DNA of 64,000 nucleotides. Origin: Odobenus rosmarus divergens. Lineage: Eukaryota > Chordata > Mammalia > Carnivora > Odobenidae. The stretch is taken from assembly GCF_000321225.1 (NCBI RefSeq), contig NW_004450381.1:1-64000 (forward strand), in the 5' to 3' direction. Each line of letters begins with the position of its first letter. Within the stretch, counting starts at the first letter, position 1. The notes under the pieces are model-generated. The model was not told where the DNA came from. It saw only the letters and a list, made by a program, of their open reading frames with translations, and did not search any database. Of this stretch, positions 24,491-36,380 are shown piece by piece. The translations under genes and the position numbers were made by a program.

Positions 24491-26016
24491 CAAACAGAAG
24501 AGTTATGAACAGTATTCCAAGTGAACGTTAAGTATATTCCAGGAGGGGAGAATGATCTTGAATGGTGGGGGTTTAGGAAAAGGCAGATTTCCTGGACTCA
24601 CCTCACTGAAGCAACTCTACCGCAGAGTCATCTGGTAGTGACAGCACCTCTGCCTCGGGAGCATGGCCCAGCTTCGGCGCAGCCAGGTCCTGACATGCCA
24701 GCATTGGGCCTGGCCATCTAGTCCCCGCTGGGAAGTGGCGAGCACACAGGTGGGTGCTCGGTGTCCATCCAGGGTCTGGTGCTGGGATAGATGTGTCTAG
24801 AAGCGCACCTTCACCCTGCAGGGCCTCCCTCTGCTCCAGTGAGCTCAGCTCGCCAGCTCAGCCCTACGGAAGGAGCCCCTCCATGGAGCCTGTCCCCATG
24901 CTCTCTGCAGTGGTAGGTGGGGTTCCTCTGGAATTAATGTTCGTTCCGCTCAGTCCTAAGCAAGTCTAAGCTGCTTTCTCAGTGATAGTACTTTACATTT
25001 ATATAGAGAGCTATAGTTTATGAAATGCTTTTTAGTATACTTTTTAAATTATGGCAGCAAAATAACTACATTTTGGGAAATGTGGAAGTAAGGAAAAAGA
25101 CCCCCATAATTCCTAATAAACTGCATTTCGCACTTTGATACATTACCTTCTGCTTGTTTCAAAGTGGATTTTTACATTACTGCAAATATAGTGTATATAT
25201 CATTTTAATCTTTTTTTTCTACCTAGCTGCATAGCAGAATTTTTCCCCACGTGACTGAACTGTCTGGAGTTATAATTCTCAGTGGAGAACATCCATTAGA
25301 TGTTCTTTTGTTGGATGTTGAGGTTATTTCCATGTTTTCACTATTATAGATCGTTTCACTGTTACAAACCATTCTTCATAGATCATCTTTTTGCATTATA
25401 CTTCTTTAGCGTTTTCTTGGATTTCTAAAAGTGAAAATTTTGAGATAAAGGAAATGAACAACCTCAGGAATCATTTTTGTATGGTTTTGGTGGTGTGTAA
25501 AGTCACACCATTTCATTAGGAAGAAATTGTCAGCAATAGTGGTCAGGTAAGAACGTCCCCCACGTGGCATCTCCCAGAAACAGGGGACTCCCTGCTCAAA
25601 GCTGGGTGTCCAGACAGTCTTCATTCAGGGCACGGTGACCACACAGTGGTGCTCCTGGGCACCTACCACCCCACTGCGTTCCTCCAGAGTGTGCAAGCCG
25701 GCCTCCCGTAACACGGTCCCTGGGGTCACATCGTGGCAGTCACAGTCGCTTATCTGACAAGTAGGAAAAGTCCTATTGTACAGCTGCATTTGTAAAAGAC
25801 AAATACAGTCTGGGCTTAGTTCATCATTATCAAACTCATTTTTCTCCTTATTTAAAAAGAACTTAAAATGAAAACATCTCTGTGGGGCCCTGGACACAGT
25901 GGCTGCTGTCAGCCCTGCCGTGAGTGCTTCTAGGTACTCAGCTGAGTGGCACCTTATGATCACCATACTTTGCACCTTCAATAATTAATGCGGTTGGATA
26001 TTGAACATGCTTTGAT
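24491..26016. other. Intergenic, with a possible old antisense L1 at 25140-25400
   Basis: 'ggatgttgaggttatttcca' near 25,310 is a typical antisense LINE phrase. The remainder is unassigned. Confidence 0.4.
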
Positions 26017-26210
26017 TCTTTTTTTTTTAAGATTTTATTTATTTGAGAGAGAATGAGAGATAGAGAGCACGAGAGGGAAGAGGGTCAGAGGGAGAAGCAG
26101 ACTCCCTGCTGAGCAGGGAGTCCGATGTGGGACTCGATCCCGGGACTCCAGGATCATGACCTGAGCCGAAGGCAGAGTCGCTTAACCAACTGAGCCACCC
26201 AGGCGCTCCC
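26017..26210 (-). repeat. CAN-SINE
   Basis: 'ttttttttaagattttattt' to 'gagccacccaggcgctccc'. Target-site duplication not clear. Confidence 0.9.
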
Positions 26211-26299
26211 AGCACGACATTCTTAATTCTCCCACATGGGCCCCAAGAGCATCCCTTTCCCTGCAGCCTTGCACACACTTGGCTTCATCTCCACTTTTT

Positions 26300-27235
26300 G
26301 TATTTACCATTTTGATACATCAAGAGTGTTACTGGTTCATGTTTTTTGACCTTTTTCTTCTCTTTGTATGAATTGTCTATTCCATTCTTTGTTCTTTATA
26401 CACACACACACACACACACAGCACCTTGGCACATACATTTTTATCTTTGTTACCACATTTTTAATGTACAGAGATGTTCAAATTCTGTGCAATTGAGTCT
26501 TTTGGGTCTTTATCTTTTTCCTTAGCCCTTAGAAAGCCCCTTCTTTAAATCCTTTTTTGGTTCCATATTTTGCATTTTGCTCTTACATCCATCTGTTTGG
26601 GATGCAGGTCCCTGCATCATTCCAGAATGGCATTCTTCACTGTTCCTTAGACCTCTCTTTTCTGTTAGTAGCTTCATAATTCACTTTATATGTAGTAGGA
26701 CTGACCAGGACAGTATTTTCAGTAGGCTTTTTAAAGGGTTTTTTAAAAATCTGTTCTTCCATGTAACCCAGGATTCTTTTTCTCAGAGCTCAACCTCTTC
26801 TTGCCCCTGCACACCTCATTGGGATTTTGATTAGAATTAACTAGTATGTGAAGAATTCCGACAGTTCTATATAACATTCAATCTTCGCATCAAGGCACCA
26901 GTCATTCAAATCTGCCTCTAACCATCAGAAAAGCCGTATAGTTTTTTCCTTGTAGGTGTTCTTACATATATGTTCAATACATATGTTTATTCTTGAGTTC
27001 ATTCTAATTTTGTGGGTTTTCTAAGTCAAGCCTTTCTGTTTTATATAGGACAACTATTGATTATATATATCTTTTTGTATATTTTATATCTAGCAACTTC
27101 ATTGAATTATTCTAGGTCTCTAACAATTTACTATTTTATTGCACTTTCTAGGTAATCTGTCATATAACCTGGAAATAAAAAGCTTGCCTCTCCTTTTCAT
27201 ATAGATAGCCTTTTATTTTGTCTCTTTTTAAAACC
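26300..27235 (-). repeat. Antisense L1 with an embedded (CA)n
   Basis: T-rich antisense L1 words ('tagcaacttcattgaattat', 'aataaaaagcttgcctctcc'). A short CA run sits at about 26399-26420. Confidence 0.55.
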
Positions 27236-28780
27236 CACGTTGGCTAGCGCTTCCAGAACAGCACTCAGTGTTGGTGGCAGTGGTCATCTGTGGCAGATTC
27301 TGTTTGGGGTAGGGGACCAATGTGTGTCACCTCAGAACACTTTGACCTCTAAAGACTCTGTTACAGCCAGGGTGACCACATGGCCCAATTCTGAACAACA
27401 AGGCTCAGGTGGAAATCTGCTAAGATTTGGGGAAAGTCTTTGCTTTGTATTCCTCCCCCTCCCCTTCTTCCTGCCTGGAACTTGGATGCAATACCTGGAG
27501 GTATAGTAGCCATCTCGTAACCATGAGATAACTGAGGACAAAAGTCACATGTAGTGAAATGGAAAAATAGAAGGATCCTAGGCCTTGGAAGAAATTTTTG
27601 AGCAGCTATTTCAGCCACCAATATTCAACTTTCTGAGTTCTTGTGTGTAAGAAAATAAACAACCTAAGTCCATTTGTCATTCCTCACAGTTGTTTCATTC
27701 CTCACTGACACAGCATCTGGACCTTTATCTTGACTTGGAGGGAGACAGATCTGCTCTTTCACTATTCGGTGAAATGCCAACTGTTGGCCATGACTGCTTG
27801 TTTATCACGTTAATGAACTATCTTTATAGACCTGATTTGCTAACACTTAAAAAATCAGGACTGGATGCTGATTTTTACCAAACACCTTCTTGGCATACCT
27901 CAAAAATGATTATATGGGTTTCCTACCTTGTTATGAAGATATAATTGGATTTATAAAAAGATTTTTTTAACATTTTGTCTTCTCTGCATTACTAAAATAA
28001 ACCCCATTCACCAGGGGTGCATTAACATTTACTACACATGAACTCACTTCTCTAGGGCTTTGGGTGCAACAAGCAGAATCGTTCAACAGGGAGCCCAAGA
28101 TTTCATTCAGGTTTTGCCTGGCAGTGAACAACCTGGGATGGGAATTCCTCCTGCACCCGGCAGGAAGCGTTGCCCCAAATTCAGCTCCTCTCAGTGGCTA
28201 GACACCACTGCTAGGATCGTTCTCCTGCTTGCTCAAAAAAAAGATGAAATGGAGGTGGGGGGCCTCCCCAAGAACATGGCATGGTGGCTGGGATGGAACC
28301 CATAGAAGATCCCAATTTACAGGGTGTCTGCAAGGAGATGCACCAGATGCTACCAATGTCTAGATGATGAGTTAGGACTGAATCTGAATTGTTAAAACAA
28401 CAGATACTTATTTTGTAACTGGTACAATGAGCAAAATATAGGGTCCATAGCTCTTCCTATAGCTCTTCTCCAGAATGACACTGTTGTTCCTATCCTGACC
28501 AAAGCTGTGATGTGACCAACAGGAGGGAGCCCAGGAGCACACACCTGGTCCCAGCCGAGCCCACCCCCTCCAACCCGGGGCTGGCAGCAAGCCTCGCTCC
28601 CTGCCAGTCTGCCTCCAGGGAGGCGGTACCAGTGGGAGCCACAGGCGGAGACCCCCAGCTAAGAATGAGGGCAGTGGGACAAAAGAGAGTCGGCCTTTGC
28701 GCCACCAGGGCACCAGAGGTCCAAGAGACTGTGTGAGTCAGGATGGGGGCCGTGGAAGGTGACACGAGACACCAAGTAGG
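27236..28780. other. Intergenic, unassigned
   Basis: 27,240-27,640 has the look of an old repeat ('gtgaccacatggcccaattc') that I cannot name. An 84-codon frame at 27690-27944 has no known domain. Confidence 0.35.
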
Positions 28781-28784
28781 GTTG

Positions 28785-28865
28785 TGGTTCAGGTTGCGTT
28801 TGGGGGTTTGGGAATAGGGTGAGGGTTAGGGCTGGGGTGCGGGTTGGGGGTTAGAATTAGGGTGG
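28785..28865 (+). repeat. Degenerate TTAGGG-like tract
   Basis: A G/T-rich run that includes gagggttagggctgggg and ttagaattagggtggg, an imperfect array resembling TTAGGG. Short and interstitial. Confidence 0.45.
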
Positions 28866-30330
28866 GCTATTTTTCATGCCATGCATACCTTTTAGAGCAA
28901 GGAAAAGGATGCCTTGCTCACGCCTATGAGTGCTGGTGCCGACTGAAATTGTACAGCGTGTCCATCAGTCCCATGAGCTCATAATTACTCATTCGAGGAC
29001 CACAGATTTGCAGGCCAATCAGCCCATCTCAGCAGAAGTTAGAGTTAATTCCAAGCCAGTATCATTTAGGCACAAAAGCCAACTGGCACCCTTTTGATAC
29101 TCTAATTGTGTAAATCCTTTCAGTAAAATTTTGAATTTCCAATTGAGTCAAGTCGGAGATGTTTGTTTCCATTTCAGTTTCCTCCCCTTATGGGATCATT
29201 TTTGGGGTGGTTATGGGGTGTTCTCAGGGGAGTCCCCTCCCTAGGATACATCTTTCTGCAGGGAGTCTAATCAACAGCACCACTCTCAGGGTGCACCCAA
29301 TGGCAATTATCACTTTATTGGCCCCGGGGTGAATCTGGGAGCAGAGAAGCCCTTTAGCATGTTTATCTGCAGCTGTACCGCAGAGGACTCATAGTCACTG
29401 TGGGTCCATTTGCAATGATCCCCACTGAGTTATGGTGAGTTGTATCAGGGTCCCTAGGACCCCCTCAGGCTTGATGATACAAAAGGACTCACGAGGCTCG
29501 GAAACAGTTGCGGTTGATTACCGTGGAAGGATACAGATTCAAATGCGCAAAGGAAAAATGCACATGGGGGCAACAGCCAGGAGAAGCCAGGCATGCACCC
29601 CCAGTGTCCCCTTGCAGTGGAATTGCACAGGACCATGCTCATCTCCCAGCAACACGTGACCACATGGGCAAAGCCTGCCGACTAGGGAAGCACAGCAAGC
29701 CTTGGCGGCCAGGGGCACACAGCACCCACAGGACTGACTCCAGCTCCTACCTTCCCCTCCGACTCCAGAGCAAAAGCACACGTTCACAATAAATTGCATT
29801 CTTGAGATAAACTTCTCTAGTCAAACTGGGACACAGAGCCCAAGGCCTCAGGCATACATGAACGCTCTGACCCGCAGAACAGTCTAAGGGCTAAGAGATG
29901 ATCTGAAGAAAGGCCTTTCTCTGGGATGTGCAGGGTTTGAGCGACCCAGGCCTGCTGAGTCAATGCTATCCTGCCCAGGTGTCCTCCAGCCCTTTAGGAG
30001 GGCCCAGGGGAAAACATGTGGGGCCATTTTCCCTAAGGGTTTGTGCCATGGAATGCCTTGCACATTTTCACCTATTGTGCTAAGAATCAGGATCTCCACG
30101 CAGTAGATGCAAAGGCATTTTGGCCTCGAAGTGTCGCAATGAGCCATCTGCTCTTAAGACTGTGGTCCCTAGCACATCATCTGGTAACTGCTTGTCCTCA
30201 CAGTGCCCTCCCAATGGTCCCATGTGACCCAGGGTATCGGCACCTTGTAGAACAAGTGTCTGCCTGCTTGAGACACACACCCAACGCCCAGAGAGTAAGA
30301 GACCTTCCCCTGACCCTTTATACTTAGAGG
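28866..30330. other. Intergenic, unassigned; possible old LTR at 29430-29800
   Basis: 29,430-29,800 has LTR-like phrases ('ggttgattaccgtggaagga', 'caaatgcgcaaaggaaaa'), but I cannot name a family. The remainder is unrecognised. Confidence 0.35.
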
Positions 30331-30606
30331 CGAAACCTAGGGGCTCAGTCCCACGACCCTGAGATCATGACATAAAATCTTTCAAAAATAAAATAAATAA
30401 ATTCTACTATTTATTTATTTTAAAGATTTTATTTATTTGACAGAGAGAGACACAGCGAGAGAGGGAACACAAGCAGGGGGCGTGGGAGAGGGAGAAGCAG
30501 GCTTCCCGCAGAGCGGGGAGCCCGATGCGGGGCTCGATCCCAGGACCCTGGGATCATGACCTGAGCTGAAGGCAGATGCCCAAGCAATTGAGCCACCCAG
30601 GCGCCT
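30330..30606 (-). repeat. CAN-SINE (30413-30606) next to a deleted plus-strand copy
   Basis: The minus-strand element is flanked by aaattctactattt and aaattctattgttt. Immediately upstream, 30335-30398 keeps 'ggggctcagtcccacgaccc' and 'ataaaatcttt', the remains of a plus-strand copy. Confidence 0.85.
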
Positions 30607-32163
30607 CTAAATTCTATTGTTTAAAAAACTCGACCTGAATGTTTTACCCTGGGGCCTTTCTAAAGGGCCCGATGACACCATAACCCAATGGAGATCATTG
30701 TAAAATGAACCAACATTTAGTAATTGTGCTAAAGGGCATCTCGGCTCCCAGGTTAGGCCTGTGCCCATAAAGTCAACAGGGTAGTCATCACCGTTGGTGG
30801 AGGGGGTGCCCTAATACTGATGATATGGACTGGAAGAGGCAGCCCACAACCATGAGCACATCCTAAGGGAACTACAGAAGCTACAGGATATCTCTGAAGT
30901 ATATCCTAAGACCACACACACTCTCTGCAAGGGGAGAGGTTTTGCCAGCAGGCTGGGTCCGAGGACCCACAGGGGGAACCTCAGGACCAGCCAAGAGGGT
31001 CCCTGGCTTCATGCAGGACGGAAATCAAAGACAAGCCAGCAGGAGGTGAGAGCTGAATTTATTGACGATAAAGAGAGAGCAGATAGAGACAGAGCATCTG
31101 GGAGACTAGGGAAGGAAAGAAGCATGAGCCTCGTCTTTGTTTGGGGTTTGGGGCCTTCTTATTGCGGATCATGGTCTGATGCGCGAGTCTTCTCAGGCAT
31201 CCAGGAACTGGTTAGAACAAAGACAAGGTCCCAGGTGCTATTCCTCGGATCAGGAAGTCTTGACGACGAGATGTCGAGCACCGGTGATCTGGAATGCACG
31301 TATGATGGCTTTGCCTGGTCATTCTCACCTTGTCCCAACCTTAGATGTTAATCTGTTCTAGAGAAATCATTAACACCTCGTCCCTTACAAGGACGTACAC
31401 TATTTGCATTCTGAGGCCTGTGTAAAGTGCAGTTGCAGGTCCCAGCAAGAGTAGAAGCAGGAATTAGGAGCAAAAAGCAGGTTTTTGTGGAGTCCTTCAG
31501 TTTCCCCATCACAGAAGGAGAAACTGAAACAGAGGTCTGTGATTTGGTTCCATCCAATTTTCAACATTTAATGAACAATTTTGGATTTAGGCCAGGAAAA
31601 AGGGCACTGCCTGGCTTCTGCACCTGCATTATACTGGCTCTGAATTAACTTTAACTGCTGCCAAGATGCCCTGATTGGCCAGTAAATCTCATCACCCCCC
31701 AACAAACTAGTAATTTGTTATATGGGATCCACTAGACTCACAGAAATGGACACGTCCTGCCCACCCTTCCCAGCATTCATGGCCATGACCTTGGCACTTC
31801 CCTTGCTTCGTCAAATGAGTGTGGCCTGGAAACTGGTCCACCCTATTGCCACAGACATTGATGTGTGTGTCCTCACCTTGTGGGTACTTTGCGGGGGGGA
31901 ACGTCAATTACTGAAGCAACCTAGCATAGTTCACTGGGTACATGATTTTACTGGGCACTCCAAAGACTGGGAGCCCTAGTGTGCGTGTGTGTGTGATTGA
32001 AGAATGCCCCGGGACTTTGTCTTCTCATCCCATGGCACCAAACCCTTCAACCAAGGAAAGACCCCATTTCAGAATGTCCATGCCTGCCCCCACCACAACT
32101 GGTATTGGCAAATTTCCAACATAGGCTTCCCCAGTAATCAGATTTCAGGCAAGACTCCAGGAT
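30607..32163. other. Intergenic, unassigned
   Basis: No gene or named repeat. The base composition and scattered frames could suit an old LTR element, but nothing decisive is visible. Confidence 0.35.
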
Positions 32164-32768
32164 GGGGCGCCTGGCTGGCTCAGTCAGTGGAGCATACGAC
32201 TGCTGATCTCAAGAGTTGTGAGTTCGAGCCCCATGTTGGGTGTAGAGCTCACTTAAAAAAAAATCTTTGTGGGCGCCTGGGTGGCTCAGTCGTTAAGCGT
32301 CTGCCTTCGGCCCAGGTCATGATCCCAGGGTCCTGGGATCAAGTCCCACATCGGGCTCCCTGCTCAGCGGGAAGCCTGCTTCTCCCTCTCCCACTCCCCC
32401 TGCTTGTGTTCCTGCTCTCGCTGTCTCTCTCTGTCAAATAAATAAATAAAATCTTTAAAAAAAAAAATCTTTGGGATGCCTGGGTGTCTCAGTCAGTTAA
32501 GCATCCAACTCTTGATCTTGGCTCAGGTCTTGATCTCAGGCTCTTGAGTTCAGACCCTGAGCTGGGCTCCACACTGGGCACGGAGCCTACTTAAAAAAAA
32601 AATCTGGGGCGCCTGGGTGGCTCAGTCATTAAACATCTGCCTTTGGCTCAGGCCATGATCCCAGGAAGTCTGCTTCTCCCTCTCCCCCTCCCCCTGCTTG
32701 TGTTCCCTCTCTCGCTGTCTCTCTCTCTCTCTCTGTCAAATAAATAAATAAAATCTTTTTTAAAAAAT
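32164..32768 (+). repeat. Four head-to-tail CAN-SINEs
   Basis: Copies start at 32164 (short tRNA-head form), 32271 (full length), 32473 (diverged, short) and 32606. Each begins immediately after the previous copy's A-rich tail ending in AAATCTT or AAATCT. Confidence 0.92.
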
Positions 32769-34037
32769 CGTTATTAAAAAAAAGACCCCAGGAGCTCCAG
32801 GCTTTCTTAGAACAAGTTATAAAGAACATCCAACCTTCTCTCCCCAAACCCAAATCTTCAAGGTGGAGGACCCCCATTGTAGCCCCTGAACTCAGGCAAC
32901 TTCCAGCCTTGTTAGGAACACAACAAGCCCGTGGGCCCTGGCCACTACTGGGGATAATTGTGCTATACAAACATGGTGGTCCATTGGTCTGCGCACACCA
33001 AACAACGTTTTTGGTCTTAATTGATCCTGGATCCTGAAGATCCCACTGAATTTAAAGGCGGAACTCCTTATGTCCTCTAGGACATTATCACACATAAAAT
33101 AGAGTGTGGACAACCTACCTTATTATTCCAATGGTTCTGGCTTCCTTTCCCCCAGGATTTCCCATTATGGGATTGAAGTTCCAATTGGAATAAAATAAAA
33201 AATTTGCCCCTCACTATTGGCCTCATCAGATGGGACCCATTAACATTGTTTAATATGGCCCAGTCTTCATCAAAACAGGGACTTCAAGGACGAGACCCAT
33301 TACACAAGGTGTATTAAGAGAAGGGTCCACTCTTTCTCCATTTAACAGCCCAGTTTAGTTTGTTTTTCCCAGAAAGTACAAACAGCACCTCATTGTGAAT
33401 CGCTGCCCCTTAATCGATGGTCAACTCAGGTCCTATCCCTAACACAGCTGAAGTGATGCTGGCCATTCAATCGTCCACTGGCCAGTACCCTGTTGTTATA
33501 ATCTGCCAAATATAGTCTATACAGCCCTCGTTCCAACAGCCTCTTAGATGCTACTCACATTCATTTGTTTTTCTAGTTCCTTCTTAGAAGAGACACAACG
33601 AACCACTCCTGTGCCAGCAGAAAATTGAGGGGAGATTCAGGGGACACTTTCACATAGAACATGGAGGGGGAGATGGGATAGCATCCCACATAAGGGTCAG
33701 GGCCCTATGTCTCAGTGAAATTCACACACATCAACTGGTCCCCACTACACCCATGCAGATCGCGGTCTAGCCAAAGCACCCACATGATGCAAATGCTATC
33801 ACTCGGCCTTCTGGCTTTTCTCAGCTGGCTATGCCTACTTTGGGGAATAATCTGGGCCTGGGACACTGCATCCCATTGCGGGGGGCCCCACCTCCCAACT
33901 CCAGAGCTGCTGGGCTCTGTCTCCCTTGCTTCTTCGGGCTCTTCACGCCGCTGCCACAAACAACCACTAGATGGCACCTTCGGTCCATTTCCACCTCCGG
34001 GTCTTGCAGTGTTGAAGGTGGTCCCAATGGCTGTTCT
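32769..34037. other. Intergenic, unassigned; possible degenerate retroviral-like remnant
   Basis: No frame longer than about 130 codons and no certain domain. General appearance suggests an old LTR element, but this is a weak inference. Confidence 0.25.
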
Positions 34038-34048
34038 AAATTCACTAG

Positions 34049-34240
34049 GGAGGGGTGCCTGGGTGGTTCAGTCGTTAAGCGTCTGCCTTCGGCTCAGGTC
34101 ATGATCCCAGGGTCCTAGGATTGAGCCCCGCATCGGGCTCCCTGCTCCGCGGGAAGCCTGCTTCTCCCTCTCCCACTCCCCCTGCTTGTGTTCCCTCTCT
34201 CACTGTGTCTCTCTCTCTGTCAAATAAATAAATAAAATCT

Positions 34241-34298
<58 letters not shown>
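34049..34298 (+). repeat. CAN-SINE with expanded (AAAT)n tail
   Basis: Flanked by aaattcactag at 34038-34048 and 34299-34309. The tail carries about 15 uninterrupted AAAT units from 34242. Confidence 0.95.
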
Positions 34299-34300
<2 letters not shown>

Positions 34301-34399
34301 ATTCACTAGCAAGTCCGCCTGACAGAAGGCAACAGGTGTACTTGGAATGCCCATTGTTAGGTCTCGAATGAATGCCGCATGCTCATACCTCGCCTCTCA

Positions 34400-35400
34400 A
34401 AATGCATGTCAGACCATTAAGAAAAAGCCACGAGAAGCAACCAAGATGTGCTCCAGTAGGGAAATGGACAACTGTGGTACATCCAGACAATGGAATATTC
34501 AGTACTAAATTTTTAAAAAAGAGAAAAGAGCTATCAAACCACAAAAAGACATGGAGGAAACTTAAATGCACATTACTAAGTGAAAGAAGCCAATCTGAAA
34601 AGGCTACATACTATATAACTATAGAACATTCTGGAAAAGGCAAAACTATGGAGACAGTTAAAAGACCAGCGGTTGCCAGGGGTTGGGGGGAGGGAGGTTG
34701 AGTAGCTGGAGCACAAAGGATTTTGAGGGCAGCGAAAAATACCCTATGTGATACTATAATGGCGAATACATATCATCATACATTTGTCCATAGCCATACA
34801 ATGTGCAACATCAAGAGGGAGCCCTACAGGCGCCTGGGTGGCACAGTCGGTTAAGAGTCCAGCTCAGCGTCCAACACTTGGTTTTTGCTCAGGTCGTGAC
34901 CTCAGGGCTCAGTGCAGAGTCTGCTTGAGATTCTCTTTCCCTTGCCCTCTGCCCCTCTGACTCATGCTCTCTCTCTCTCTCTAAAATAAATAAATAGTGG
35001 CGCCTGGGTGGCTCAGTCTGTTAAGCGTCTGCCGCGGCCCACGTCCTGGGATCGAGCCACACATCTGGCTCCCTGCTCAGCGGGAGCCTGCTTCTCCCTC
35101 TCCTCCCCACTTGTGTTCTCTCTTGCTATCTCTATCACTGTTTCTCTCTCAAATAAATAAATAAAATCTTTTTTAAAAAATTAAAATAAATAAATCTTTA
35201 GAAAGAGTGAGCCCTAATGTACATTGTGGTCTCTGGGTGTGAATGTGGGTCTAGCATTGTAACAGATGTCCTGCTTAGTGGGGGATCTTGATAGTGGGGG
35301 AGGCTGGGCGGGTGGGGAATATATGGGAAATCTCTGTACCTTCTGCTCAATTTTGCTGTGAACCTAAAACTGCTCTAAAAAAATAAAGTCTATTTTTAAA
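34400..35400 (+). repeat. L1 3' end, sense, split by a SINE pair
   Basis: 34,400-34,812 ('gacaatggaatattcagta', 'aagtgaaagaagccaatctg') and 35,217-35,400 ('cttctgctcaattttgctgt', 'aaataaagtctattttt') are one L1M 3' end. The insert at 34827-35202 is two CAN-SINEs. Confidence 0.8.
34827..35202 (+). repeat. Tandem pair of CAN-SINEs
   Basis: Elements at 34827-34997 and 34998-35202. The pair is flanked by aagagggagcccta (34813-34826) and aagagtgagcccta (35203-35216), so the second landed in the first. Confidence 0.9.
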
Positions 35401-35786
35401 AGAAAGCAAGTCAAGATGTAAGGGGAAAACCTCTGAAAAAATCGACCAAGAAAATATTAACTTTAACCTATTATGGTATAAAGCAAACTGGAGGCCTAAG
35501 TTTGTGCTTTGTTTTTCTATTAAACCATATTCTGCCACTTAGCTCTGACCTTGGTCTTAGAAGGCCAAAGTGCTGAACATCTGATTGAACGTAATTTCTG
35601 GCATCCTTGAATTCCTGACTGAATGAAAGTTCTGTGACTGTAAGAAATTATCATTAACTCTAATCAGCTGAACTCTGATATTAATACTCTAAGGCAATTG
35701 AATCGGTGCTTTTTTTTTTTTTTTTTGGTTAGTACCTGCATATTCACAAATAGACAAACATTAAAGTTTTAATTCGAAATGGAATA
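35401..35786. other. Intergenic, unassigned
   Basis: AT-rich, with a T-run of about 18 at 35,710. No feature recognised. Confidence 0.35.
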
Positions 35787-35895
35787 GGGGCACCTGGCTG
35801 GCTCAGTCAGTGGAGCGTGTGACTCTTGATCTTGGGGCTGTGGGTTCGAGCCCCACGTGGGGTGTGATTACTTAAAAAATTTTAAAAATCTTTTT
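35787..35895 (+). repeat. tRNA-Lys-like short CAN-SINE
   Basis: The head 'ggctcagtcagtggagcg' (A box), 'gactcttgatctt' (anticodon loop, CTT) and 'gggttcgagccccacg' (B box) are close to tRNA-Lys(CTT). The 3' end is an A-rich SINE tail. Confidence 0.85.
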
Positions 35896-35927
35896 TAAAA
35901 ATGAAGTGGAATAAAAAAGCCACTGGA

Positions 35928-36179
35928 GGGCGCCTGGGTGGCTCAGTCTGTTAAGCATCCGCCTTCTGCTCAGGTCCTGATCCCAGGGCCCTGGGATAGA
36001 GTCTGCATTGGGCTCCCTGCTTAGTGGGGAGCCTGCTTCTCCCTCTACCTCTGCCTCTCCCCACTGCTTGTAATCTCTCTCTCTCTCTTTCTGTGTGTCT
36101 CTCTCTCTTGAAAAAATAAATAAAATCTTTTTTAAAAAAGCACCCCCACGTTTAAAAATAAATAAATAAATAAATAAAT
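35928..36179 (+). repeat. CAN-SINE with AAAT-rich tail
   Basis: Flanked by agccactgga and aaccactgga. The tail holds a short TAAA array at 36157-36180. Confidence 0.93.
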
Positions 36180-36380
36180 AACCACTGGAATGTCTCACGT
36201 GGGGGTATGTGTATGCTGTGGGAGCCAATCAGCGGCCTCCTCTGTTTCCCACTGCAATCACCACCCAACGACAGACACAGACCCATGACTTCCTGACCAA
36301 TAGCTGTCTCTGTGTCCCAGGGTTCAGCTCAAGGTCATTACCAACTCACTGAGGCCCTTGACCTGCTTCTAACCAACTTC

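Noticed and set aside
32769..34037. Endogenous retrovirus internal region
   Set aside because: No recognisable gag, pol or env motif, LTR pair or primer-binding site could be pointed to, so it is left unassigned.
35787..35860. True tRNA-Lys gene
   Set aside because: The 3' part runs straight into a SINE A-rich tail, and the acceptor stem pairs imperfectly.
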